This document shows positions 8,323-15,185 of a DNA stretch of 19,643 bases, piece after piece. The stretch's first letter is position 1; every line of letters starts with the position of its first letter. The notes under the pieces were generated by a model. That model did no database searches. It had not been told where the DNA came from and saw only the letters and a program-made list of their open reading frames with translations. Both the position numbers and the translations under genes were made by a program. The DNA is from an uncultured Methylobacillus sp. (GTDB taxonomy: Bacteria > Pseudomonadota > Gammaproteobacteria > Burkholderiales > Methylophilaceae): contig CAMLDQ010000034.1 of NCBI GenBank assembly GCA_946478965.1, forward strand, positions 1 through 19,643. Direction: 5' to 3'.

Positions 8323-8356
8323 AGAGGCGCTGATGAAGCGCCTTTGTTTTTGTTTT
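8323..8356 (+). terminator. Rho-independent terminator after fliK
   Basis: AGGCGC (8325-8330) and GCGCCT (8338-8343) form a 6-bp GC-rich stem with a 7-base loop, extendable by a G-U and an A-T pair at the base. A T-rich tract (TTTGTTTTTGTTTT) follows at once. It lies 31 bases after the fliK stop and probably ends the fliEFGHIJK transcript, at least partly. Confidence 0.8.
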
Positions 8357-8391
8357 CTTATCAATTAGCATAAATACAATAACAAAACCAC

Positions 8392-8420
8392 TTGTTTTTT
8401 ATGAGAATTCGGGTTATAAA
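8392..8420 (+). promoter_or_regulatory. Candidate sigma-70 promoter for fliLMNOPQR
   Basis: TTGTTT (8392-8397) and TATAAA (8415-8420) are separated by the ideal 17 bases, with matches of four and five out of six to the -35 and -10 consensus. It lies between the fliK terminator and fliL, so it would restart transcription. No convincing -24/-12 element or sigma-28 promoter was found in this gap. Confidence 0.5.
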
Positions 8421-8482
8421 CCGTTGCATGAGCTGATGATGGACTCATCCTATCGATCGGCCTGAGATCAAGTGGAGTGGGG

Positions 8483-9007
8483 ATGGCTAAAGACGAAGAC
8501 GAAGCAAGTGCTCCAGCAGCACCGAAAAGCAAGAAATTACTGATCATTATTGTTATTGTTGTATTGGTGGTGGCGATTGCCGGTGGCGCCGCAGCCTTTC
8601 TCCTGATGGGGGGGAAAGGAAAGAAAGGCCACGATAAGGAAGAGTCTGCGCAACATAAAAGCGAACCGGTCAAATCGGTCATGGTGCCGTTCGAGGAAAA
8701 GTTTACGGTCAACATCCAGTCTGAGGATGGTTCTCCCCACTACTTGCAAGTGCCCCGGATAGAGCTTGAAGTGGCGGGGGACGAAGCTGCCAAGCATGCG
8801 GAGGAAATGAAGTCCAAATTGAGCGACCGTATCAGCAGCCTGTTGCGTACGCGCACCATGGCCGAGATGATGCAGCCGGGAAGCGATATCAAGCTCAAAA
8901 GTGATTTGAAGAAAGTGGTGAATGAGGCGCTCGATGTGAGCCCCGGTGAAGCGGATAAAAAGGGGGTTAAAGAAGTGATACTACCCGCCTCGTTCATTGT
9001 CCAATGA
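8483..9007 (+). CDS. fliL: Flagellar basal body-associated protein FliL
   Basis: A 174-residue single-pass inner-membrane protein. A short charged cytoplasmic tail is followed by one transmembrane helix at about 19-42 (Ile/Val-rich) and a periplasmic domain with the FliL features VPFEEKFTVNI and YLQVPRIELEV. FliL forms a ring around the MotAB stator and supports stator activation. I chose ATG 8483 because GGAG lies 5 bases upstream; the in-frame GTG at 8477 overlaps that ribosome binding site. It is the first gene after the terminator and promoter candidate and precedes fliM by 41 bases. Confidence 0.94.
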   Translation: MAKDEDEASAPAAPKSKKLLIIIVIVVLVVAIAGGAAAFLLMGGKGKKGHDKEESAQHKSEPVKSVMVPFEEKFTVNIQSEDGSPHYLQVPRIELEVAGDEAAKHAEEMKSKLSDRISSLLRTRTMAEMMQPGSDIKLKSDLKKVVNEALDVSPGEADKKGVKEVILPASFIVQ

Positions 9008-9048
9008 TAGCCGTCAAGAAGGTATGCCAGCGAGCGATTTGACCGATC

Positions 9049-10032
9049 ATGTCTGACGATATTCTTTCTCAGGAAGAAGTCGATGCCCTGCTAAAGGGTG
9101 TGACAGGCGAACCGGACGTGTCCGAGGAGGCCGGCGCGGGGGATGCGGGTGGCATTCATTCGTACAACCTCGCCAGCCAGGATCGCATCGTGCGTGGGCG
9201 CATGCCTACGATGGAGGTCATCAACGAGCGGTTCGCACGTAATTTCCGCATTGGATTATTCAACTTTACTCGCCGTACGGCTGAAATTTCCGTGGGTCCG
9301 GTCAAACTGCAGAAATACACCGAATTTGTGCGCAATCTGGTGGTGCCCACCAATCTTAATTTGATGCATGTCAAGCCGTTGCGTGGCACGGCCTTGCTGA
9401 TTTTTGACCCCAACCTGGTTTTCCTGGTGATTGACAATCTGTTCGGCGGGGATGGGCGTTACCATACGCGTGTCGAAGGACGGGATTTTACCCAGACCGA
9501 GCAGCGCATTATTCGTAGCTTGCTGGGGGTTGCCACTGAAGAGCTGGAAAAGGCTTGGGCTCCGGTTCACCCGATCAAGTTCGAGTATATCCGTTCGGAA
9601 ATGAATACGCAGTTTGCCAATATTGCGACGCCGAGCGAAGTCGTCGTGGTGACGACGTTTTCCATCGAGATCGGGCCTGTGGGCGGCGATTTTCACGTGT
9701 GTATGCCCTATGCTATGATTGAGCCGATACGCGACCAGTTATATGAGGATATGCATGGGGACCGCATGGAAGTGGATGAACGTTGGGTCCATTTCCTCAG
9801 TAACCAGGTGCAGTCCACCGAGATCAAACTGGTCGCCAACCTGACCGAAGCAGAGCTGACGGTTCGAGAATTGCTGGAAATGAAGGTGGGGGACATTATC
9901 TCGCTGGATATCCCGGATTCCGTGACTGCGCATGTAGAGGGGGTGCCAGTGCTGGAATGCGGTTATGGGGTACATAACGGCCAGTATGCACTCAAGGTCA
10001 AGAAGTTTCTGGGAACAGAAAGTCTGGCGTAA
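9049..10032 (+). CDS. fliM: Flagellar motor switch protein FliM
   Basis: A 327-residue C-ring protein. The N-terminal LSQEEVDALLKGV is the conserved CheY-phosphate docking peptide. The middle CheC-like domain (about 45-235) binds FliG, and the C-terminal SpoA domain (about 250-325) pairs with FliN. The reading frame is closed by a TGA nine bases before the ATG, so this start is firm. No good Shine-Dalgarno stands directly before it; AAGAAGG lies about 27 bases upstream, next to a ten-codon mini-ORF whose end overlaps the fliM start. Termination-reinitiation coupling is possible but unproven. Confidence 0.97.
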   Translation: MSDDILSQEEVDALLKGVTGEPDVSEEAGAGDAGGIHSYNLASQDRIVRGRMPTMEVINERFARNFRIGLFNFTRRTAEISVGPVKLQKYTEFVRNLVVPTNLNLMHVKPLRGTALLIFDPNLVFLVIDNLFGGDGRYHTRVEGRDFTQTEQRIIRSLLGVATEELEKAWAPVHPIKFEYIRSEMNTQFANIATPSEVVVVTTFSIEIGPVGGDFHVCMPYAMIEPIRDQLYEDMHGDRMEVDERWVHFLSNQVQSTEIKLVANLTEAELTVRELLEMKVGDIISLDIPDSVTAHVEGVPVLECGYGVHNGQYALKVKKFLGTESLA

Positions 10033-10080
10033 GGCGCTTTCGCGCACGCATTTTTCTTGGGATAGTGGATAGGCTCTTAA

Positions 10081-10524
10081 ATGGCAGAAGAAGACGCCAG
10101 CGCTAACGAGCAGTTTACCGCCGATGACTGGGCGGCTGCGATGGCTGAACAGGCCGAGGCCGAGAGCACAGCTCAGGCTGCGCAAGCACCTGCCGCTGAA
10201 GAGGTCAAGCCAGCCGCGTTTGGCGAAATCAATCCAGACATCACCGGGATGTCCGCCGAAGCTGCCAAGAACCTCGAACTGGTCATGGATATCCCTATTC
10301 AACTAACGGTTGAGCTGGGCCGTACCAGGATGCCTATCCGTAACCTTTTGCAGCTGGCGCAGGGGTCGGTCGTCGAACTCAATGAGCTGGCTGGCGAGCC
10401 CTTGGATGTATTCGTCAATGGTTGTCTGGTCGCACAAGGTGAAGTGGTAGTTGTGAACGAGAAATTCGGCATCCGCCTCACCGATATCATCACCCCTTCA
10501 GAACGCATCAAAAAACTCCGATGA
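10081..10524 (+). CDS. fliN: Flagellar motor switch protein FliN
   Basis: A 147-residue protein. The N-terminal 60 or so residues are Ala/Glu-rich and probably disordered; the rest (about 68-145) is the SpoA (FliN/FliMN C) domain with DIPIQLTVELGRT, GSVVELNELAGEPLDV and GIRLTDIITPSERI. FliN tetramers form the base of the C-ring and dock the FliH-FliI export complex. Length is close to the 137 of E. coli. AGG lies about 8 bases before the ATG. Its stop overlaps the fliO start (ATGA). Confidence 0.96.
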   Translation: MAEEDASANEQFTADDWAAAMAEQAEAESTAQAAQAPAAEEVKPAAFGEINPDITGMSAEAAKNLELVMDIPIQLTVELGRTRMPIRNLLQLAQGSVVELNELAGEPLDVFVNGCLVAQGEVVVVNEKFGIRLTDIITPSERIKKLR

Positions 10525-10985
10525 ATCCGGTGTTTTTCGCGCAGCTTTGTCGCGAGAGGCGGGCGTTTGCCTGTTTTTTCCTGTGGTTGCTGCTTCCTGG
10601 CACCGCACAGGCTGCAGCAACAGTTGTTCCCCAAGTTCCCCATTCTTCCTTTGCCAGCTTGCTGCAGGTGTTGTTTGGTTTGGGCTTGGTGCTTGCGGCC
10701 ATTGCCGGTACTGCGTGGCTGTTGAAACGGATCGGTCCCGGGCAGGTGGCGGCTTCCGGTTCTTTGCGCGTTGTGGGCGGAGTGGCGGTGGGCCCAAAGG
10801 AACGCGTTATTCTGGTGGACGTTGGCGATACGCGTCTTGTGCTTGGTGTGACGCCTGCGCAAATTAGTACGCTCCATCAAATGCCGCGCCCCGTTGAAGA
10901 GGTGCCTGAAAGTGAAGCGCCTGCCTTATCAGGCGTATTCTATCAGCGGCTCAAGGATGTATTGAGTAAGCGGAGTAATGTATGA
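10521..10985 (+). CDS. fliO: Flagellar biosynthetic protein FliO
   Basis: A 154-residue membrane protein that helps assemble the FliP ring of the export gate. It has an N-terminal hydrophobic segment resembling a signal sequence (about 15-32, ending GTAQAAA), a transmembrane helix at about 45-67, and a cytoplasmic domain with [31 protein letters not shown], written here in parts: [22 protein letters not shown] and GDTRLVLGV. These are the usual conserved blocks of FliO. Four-base ATGA overlaps join it to fliN on one side and fliP on the other. Confidence 0.92.
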   Translation: MNPVFFAQLCRERRAFACFFLWLLLPGTAQAAATVVPQVPHSSFASLLQVLFGLGLVLAAIAGTAWLLKRIGPGQVAASGSLRVVGGVAVGPKERVILVDVGDTRLVLGVTPAQISTLHQMPRPVEEVPESEAPALSGVFYQRLKDVLSKRSNV

Positions 10986-11725
10986 CGAGCCGGAAACGTT
11001 GGCTGCTTCTGTTGCTGTTGGCCTTGCCAGTAGCGGCTTTTGCCGAGTCTGGCATCCCGGCGTTTACCAGCACGCCGGCAGCCGGCGGCGGGACGAATTA
11101 TTCTCTCAGCCTGCAAACACTGATACTGCTGACTTCGCTGACTTTTCTGCCGGCGGTGCTGCTGATGATGACGGCATTTACGCGGATTGTCATCGTGCTG
11201 TCGTTGCTGCGGCAGGCACTGGGGACATTGCAGTCGCCACCGAACCAGGTACTGGTCGGCTTGTCCCTGTTCCTGACGTTTTTCGTAATGGCGCCGGTAT
11301 TCGACAAAATCAATAGTGAGGCGCTCCAGCCCTATCTGGCCGACCAGATGAACATCGTGCAGGCGATGGAGAAGGGCTCCGTTCCGCTCAAGCAGTTCAT
11401 GATGCACCAGACACGGCAGGAAGACTTGGCGCTATTCGTAAAACTGGCGAAGTCGCCCCCGCTGGAAAGCCCTGATGCCGTTCCGCTGAAAATTCTGGTG
11501 CCGGCCTATGTCATCAGCGAATTGAAGACGGCTTTCCAGATCGGATTCATTGTCTTTATTCCGTTCCTTATCATCGATATGGTGGTGGCGAGTGTGTTGA
11601 TGTCAATGGGGATGATGATGCTGTCGCCGGTAACGATCTCGTTTCCGTTCAAGCTGATGCTGTTTGTGCTGGTGGATGGCTGGAATCTGCTGATCGGCTC
11701 ATTGGTGCAGAGCTTTTATGTGTAG
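10982..11725 (+). CDS. fliP: Flagellar biosynthetic protein FliP (export gate)
   Basis: A 247-residue core subunit of the FliPQR export gate. A cleavable-looking signal peptide (about 1-21, AAFA then E) is followed by the signature [20 protein letters not shown] and, later, a C-terminal hydrophobic pair including [20 protein letters not shown], typical of FliP/SctR. The length matches E. coli FliP (245). Its ATG overlaps the fliO stop. All members of the gate follow in order (P, Q, R), so this unit alone could supply the complete pore through the MS-ring. Confidence 0.97.
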   Translation: MTSRKRWLLLLLLALPVAAFAESGIPAFTSTPAAGGGTNYSLSLQTLILLTSLTFLPAVLLMMTAFTRIVIVLSLLRQALGTLQSPPNQVLVGLSLFLTFFVMAPVFDKINSEALQPYLADQMNIVQAMEKGSVPLKQFMMHQTRQEDLALFVKLAKSPPLESPDAVPLKILVPAYVISELKTAFQIGFIVFIPFLIIDMVVASVLMSMGMMMLSPVTISFPFKLMLFVLVDGWNLLIGSLVQSFYV

Positions 11726-11737
11726 GCATGCCGCTCG

Positions 11738-12010
11738 ATGATGACGCCTGAAACCGTACTTAGTCTGGTTCAGCAAGCCCTTCAGGTAACCGTGATGGTT
11801 TCGGCACCCATGCTGGGCGCCGGATTGGCGACGGGCTTGCTGATCAGTCTGTTTCAAGCAGCGACACAGATCAATGAAATGACGCTTTCCTTCATCCCCA
11901 AGCTTCTGGTACTGGTGCTGGTAATGGTGGTTGCTGGCCCTTGGATGCTGAATACGATGATCGACTATATGCAGCGGCTTTTTTCCAGTATTCCCGCACT
12001 GATAGGCTAA
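11738..12010 (+). CDS. fliQ: Flagellar biosynthetic protein FliQ (export gate)
   Basis: A 90-residue protein with two transmembrane helices and the highly conserved loop LFQAATQINEMTLSFIPK, the hallmark of FliQ/SctS. It packs around the FliP-FliR cone. Two consecutive ATGs are available; the second (11741) gives 89 residues and the usual MTPE start, the same length as E. coli FliQ. Neither has a clear ribosome binding site, so translation may depend on ribosomes finishing fliP 12 bases upstream. Confidence 0.96.
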   Translation: MMTPETVLSLVQQALQVTVMVSAPMLGAGLATGLLISLFQAATQINEMTLSFIPKLLVLVLVMVVAGPWMLNTMIDYMQRLFSSIPALIG

Positions 12011-12026
12011 TACGGGCTGGGCGGGC

Positions 12027-12824
12027 GTGATTAGTTTTACCTCCGCGCAAATGGATGTCTGGATGGCGGCCTTCTTCTGGCCGTTCTTCCGCATCCTGGC
12101 CTTGATCGCTTCGGCACCCTTCTTCGGTGCACGCGGCATTCCTGCAGCGACGAAAATCGGCTTTGCTTTTGTGCTGACGGTACTTGTTGCGCCTGTGCTC
12201 GGCCCTTTGCCGCAGGTGCAACCGGCTTCCGCGCCTGGGCTTTTCATTCTGGTGCAGCAGTTGATGATCGGTGTGGCGATGGGGCTGACGATACGAATCG
12301 TGTTTTCTGCGATCGAAATGGCCGGCCATATCATGGGGTTGCAGATGGGCTTAGGCTTTGCGACGTTTTTCGATCCGCAGAATTCTGCCCAAATTCCTGT
12401 CATGGGACAGTTTCTCGGGATTGCCGCGATGCTGTTGTTCCTGGCCACGAACGGCCATTTGCTGGTTATTTCAGCGCTGGTCGAAAGTTTTCATGTGCTG
12501 CCGATTGGGTTACATCCTTTCGCCAGTGAGGGCTGGAAGACTTTGGTGCTTTGGGGGGGCGAGATTTTTCGTGGTGGGGTTCTGATCGCGTTGCCTGTAG
12601 TGGCTGTGCTGATGATGGTCAACATCGCCTTGGCCATTCTCACGCGCGCTGCACCGCAGCTCAATATTTTTGCGGTTGGTTTCCCTCTGACCCTTGCAGT
12701 AGGGTTCATGGTAATCTCGCTTTCGTTAGGTTATTTCCTGCCGATTTTCAATACGTTGATCGAATCCGGGGTGCACACCATGATGAAGCTTGTCTCCGAT
12801 GCACAAAATGCGGCGGCGTTCTAG
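12027..12824 (+). CDS. fliR: Flagellar biosynthetic protein FliR (export gate)
   Basis: A 265-residue hydrophobic protein with about six transmembrane helices, completing the FliPQR gate. The N-terminal block FFWPFFRILALIASAPFFG and the segment MGLQMGLGFATFFDPQN are typical of FliR/SctT. The start is GTG at 12027, which gives the usual family N terminus (MISFTSAQ); only a G-rich stretch precedes it. The stop lies three bases before an uncharacterised gene. flhB, flhA and flhF do not follow, so they must lie elsewhere in the genome. Confidence 0.96.
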   Translation: MISFTSAQMDVWMAAFFWPFFRILALIASAPFFGARGIPAATKIGFAFVLTVLVAPVLGPLPQVQPASAPGLFILVQQLMIGVAMGLTIRIVFSAIEMAGHIMGLQMGLGFATFFDPQNSAQIPVMGQFLGIAAMLLFLATNGHLLVISALVESFHVLPIGLHPFASEGWKTLVLWGGEIFRGGVLIALPVVAVLMMVNIALAILTRAAPQLNIFAVGFPLTLAVGFMVISLSLGYFLPIFNTLIESGVHTMMKLVSDAQNAAAF

Positions 12825-12827
12825 CCG

Positions 12828-13502
12828 ATGACAGTGCAGGGTCGTGAACAGGGGGCGCTACAGGCATATTTGCGCCTTCTCCAGAACAAGGGGGCGGCAC
12901 CAGAAGTCCTGGCGCATCGTAAGGCACTCCTGATTGGCCTGATGGAGTTGCTTGGGGGGCAGCAAGTGGATGGTGCGCTTTATCGAGAGTGTGTCGAGCG
13001 CGCCATGCCGGTGTTAGAAAAGCGTATGTGGCCTGCATTTCTTGCGGCTGCGCGCGAGTATTACTATTTCTGGACCCAGGACATCAAGTCCATCGCAGCC
13101 ATGCATGCCAACGGAGGGTATGACGGTGTGCGGCTGGACTCCTTTGTGCCCGAGGAGAACCTCCGGGTTGTCTGGGAAGGGCTTGATCGCGAGAAATTCG
13201 AGGTTGCCGAAACCTGGCCGCTGAAAGCCTACGCGGCCGCGCTCCGGGATGAAGGTGCGGACAAGTCGGTAGTGGAGACGCGGTGCAAACTGGTCAAACT
13301 GTTGCTGGTGCGTTTGCGCGGCAACGATGATAAGAGTGCGGTCTGCTATCGCCGTGCCGTCGATGCTACGATCACGCTGTTTTCGATGAAGGAAACACGT
13401 CAGTTGTTTCTGATTGTGGTGCGGGAGTTTTTCTATTTCTGGATTGGCGACCCGGAAGCTTCGCGTCGGATCTTGCTGGATATCCAGCGAACGGACGCTT
13501 AA
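12828..13502 (+). CDS. Unrecognised protein with an internal ~72-residue duplication, flagellar operon tail
   Basis: A 224-residue soluble-looking protein that I do not recognise. No signal peptide or transmembrane helix is visible. It contains two related halves: residues 11-82 and 132-205 align from LQAYLRLLQNKG / LKAYAAALRDEG to AREYYYFW / VREFFYFW with one or two small gaps and roughly a third identity. The halves are joined by about 50 residues. Both are rich in Leu, Arg and Glu, so helical modules are likely. It starts three bases after fliR and is probably co-transcribed with it, which suggests a flagellar or motility link, but no function can be assigned. No clear ribosome binding site precedes the ATG. 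Its TAA stop shares the TTAA at 13499-13502 with the convergent pap stop. Confidence 0.85.
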   Translation: MTVQGREQGALQAYLRLLQNKGAAPEVLAHRKALLIGLMELLGGQQVDGALYRECVERAMPVLEKRMWPAFLAAAREYYYFWTQDIKSIAAMHANGGYDGVRLDSFVPEENLRVVWEGLDREKFEVAETWPLKAYAAALRDEGADKSVVETRCKLVKLLLVRLRGNDDKSAVCYRRAVDATITLFSMKETRQLFLIVVREFFYFWIGDPEASRRILLDIQRTDA

Positions 13503-14977
13503 AGCGCCCGCTCGATTCGCTCGCACAAGGTTTTCAAGATTTTGATGCGGGCATAGTACTTGTCTTCGGCCTCAATGATGGTCCAAGGCGCGTGCTCGGT
13601 GCTAGTGCGATCAATCATGTCACAAACGGCCGTTTCGTAAGCATCCCATTTTTCCCGGTTGCGCCAGTCTTCCTCGGTAATTTTGAAGCGCTTGAAGGGC
13701 GTGTTCTGTCTTTCCTGGAAGCGGTTCAACTGCTCCTCCTTGCTGATTTGCAGCCAGAACTTTACGATCACGAAACGCTTGCGGGATAGCTGTTCCTCAA
13801 AATCGTTAATCTCACTATAAGCGCGTAGCCAGTCATATTCACTACAAAAGCCCTCTACCCGCTCCACCAGCACACGCCCATACCAGGATCGGTCGAAGAT
13901 GGTCAGCCGGCCCAGGCGCGGGATGTGCCGCCAAAAGCGCCATAGATAGGGCTGTGCGCGTTCTTCTTCGGTCGGCGCGGCAATGGGGATGATCGTGAAT
14001 CGGCGCGCATCGACGGCTTGGGTAATGCGCCGGATGCTGCCTCCCTTGCCTGCGGCATCGGAACCTTCGAACACACAGATCACGGATAAATGGTCGAAAC
14101 GCGGGTCACGCGTCAGACTGTTGAGTTTGCCTTGCAGGGACTCCAGCTTTTTGCCATAAGTCTTGCCATCGAGTTTTTTCTCAAGGTCCAACCGCGAGAG
14201 CAGATTCTCATTATCCACGGAACTCATCAGGGGCGGAGCAGTTGGCGTCGGCGGCACTGAACTGCTTGCGTCCAGCCTGCTGCGAATCGCTTGCAGGACA
14301 TGCTTGCCGACGGTCAGGTTGCGGTAATTGGCGTCGAAGCCTTCCAGAATAATCCACGGTGCGCCCGCGGTGCTGGTCTCGCGCAGGACGTGCTCGGAAA
14401 TTGATCGAAACTCGTCGTACATCTTGAGATGTTTTTTATCCTGTTCGGAAACGCGCCACCGCGTCAAAGGGTTCCTTTCCAACTTATCTATCTGCTCCTT
14501 CTGTTTCTCCTTTGAAAGATGAAACCAGAATTTCAGGATCAGCGCGCCTTCGTCGATGAGCATTTTTTCGAAGCGGACGATTTCGTCCATGGCCTTGGTA
14601 AGGCCTTCGTTTTTGATTTCACCGTAAACGCGCTTGATGATGGGGTCGGTATACCAAGAGCCGAAATAGATGCCGATTTTTCCTTTTGGAGGCAGCGTCT
14701 GCCAGTAGCGCCACATGTGCGGTCGCTGCGCCTCTTCATCGGTAGGCTGGTCGAAGGCGTGGGTATGGATATGACGGGGATCCATCCATTCATTCAATTT
14801 ATTAACTGTTTCTCCCTTGCCGGCGCCATCCACACCACCCACCAGGAGGATGACGGGAAAGTTGCCGGCTTCGGAGAGATCGAATTGCGCATTGAGCAGC
14901 GCCTCGCGCAGAGGAGGGACCTCCTGTTTGTAAGTGTCCTTGTCTATCGAGTGCCCAAGCTCCGCGGATTCGAACAT
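13499..14977 (-). CDS. pap: Polyphosphate:AMP phosphotransferase (tandem PPK2 domains)
   Basis: A 492-residue cytoplasmic enzyme made of two fused PPK2 domains, the architecture and length of the class II enzymes (Acinetobacter Pap, Pseudomonas PA3455) that make ADP from AMP and polyphosphate. Walker A motifs are GGVDGAGKGE (47-56) and GSDAAGKGG (305-313). The C-terminal domain has the intact FDRSWYGR motif (361-368). The N-terminal domain reads FGSWYTDP there (105-112), lacking the Asp-Arg, so it is probably catalytically weak or structural. The linker (about 238-255) is Pro/Ser-rich. ATG 14977 is the only reasonable start; the upstream frame is closed. It converges on the flagellar cluster and diverges from amt. 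Confidence 0.93.
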   Translation of the reverse strand: MFESAELGHSIDKDTYKQEVPPLREALLNAQFDLSEAGNFPVILLVGGVDGAGKGETVNKLNEWMDPRHIHTHAFDQPTDEEAQRPHMWRYWQTLPPKGKIGIYFGSWYTDPIIKRVYGEIKNEGLTKAMDEIVRFEKMLIDEGALILKFWFHLSKEKQKEQIDKLERNPLTRWRVSEQDKKHLKMYDEFRSISEHVLRETSTAGAPWIILEGFDANYRNLTVGKHVLQAIRSRLDASSSVPPTPTAPPLMSSVDNENLLSRLDLEKKLDGKTYGKKLESLQGKLNSLTRDPRFDHLSVICVFEGSDAAGKGGSIRRITQAVDARRFTIIPIAAPTEEERAQPYLWRFWRHIPRLGRLTIFDRSWYGRVLVERVEGFCSEYDWLRAYSEINDFEEQLSRKRFVIVKFWLQISKEEQLNRFQERQNTPFKRFKITEEDWRNREKWDAYETAVCDMIDRTSTEHAPWTIIEAEDKYYARIKILKTLCERIERAL

Positions 14978-15056
14978 CGCTATGGCTGCCTTATGTCAGG
15001 TGGTTACTAGGTATGGTGCATAAATACACAAAGGCTGTAAAGCTTGCATCAGCAAA

Positions 15057-15073
15057 TGCACTCACAGGGTGCG
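15057..15073 (+). promoter_or_regulatory. Candidate NtrC-binding site upstream of amt
   Basis: TGCACTCACAGGGTGCG matches the dyad TGCAC-N7-GTGCA with one mismatch in the second half. Further half-sites surround it: GTGCA at 15016 and 15099 and TGCAC at 15076. The site centre lies about 70 bases upstream of the start predicted from the -24/-12 element, a usual place for NtrC. It is inferred by motif only. Confidence 0.5.
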
Positions 15074-15108
15074 CATGCACTGCATGTGTAATAAAATGGT
15101 GCATCTTG

Positions 15109-15125
15109 TGGGTATTGGCTTTGCG
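15109..15125 (+). promoter_or_regulatory. Candidate sigma-54 promoter for amt
   Basis: GG at 15111-15112 and GC at 15123-15124 are 12 bases apart, and the -12 half reads TTTGC. The -24 half (TGTGGGTA region) is poor. A second GG/GC pair with correct spacing overlaps it (15117-15118 and 15129-15130) but has a poor -12 half. The predicted start is near 15136, leaving a 50-nt leader. Confidence 0.4.
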
Positions 15126-15185
15126 GCAGCGCTAGAGACTGGTATCGCTAACTACTCAAAACTATAAAACTGAGGGGGAGGGAAC

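Noticed and set aside
8323..8341. GG/GC pair with 12-base spacing in front of fliL as a sigma-54 promoter
   Set aside because: It lies inside the terminator stem and its -24 and -12 halves match the consensus poorly beyond the two dinucleotides.
8292..8482. Sigma-28 (FliA) promoter before fliL
   Set aside because: No TAAA-N15-GCCGATAA-like sequence is present; TATAAA at 8415 has no matching -10 partner.
14519..15010. 163-codon + strand frame opposite the N-terminal part of pap
   Set aside because: It mirrors the conserved PPK2 coding sequence and shows no motif of its own; treated as a shadow.
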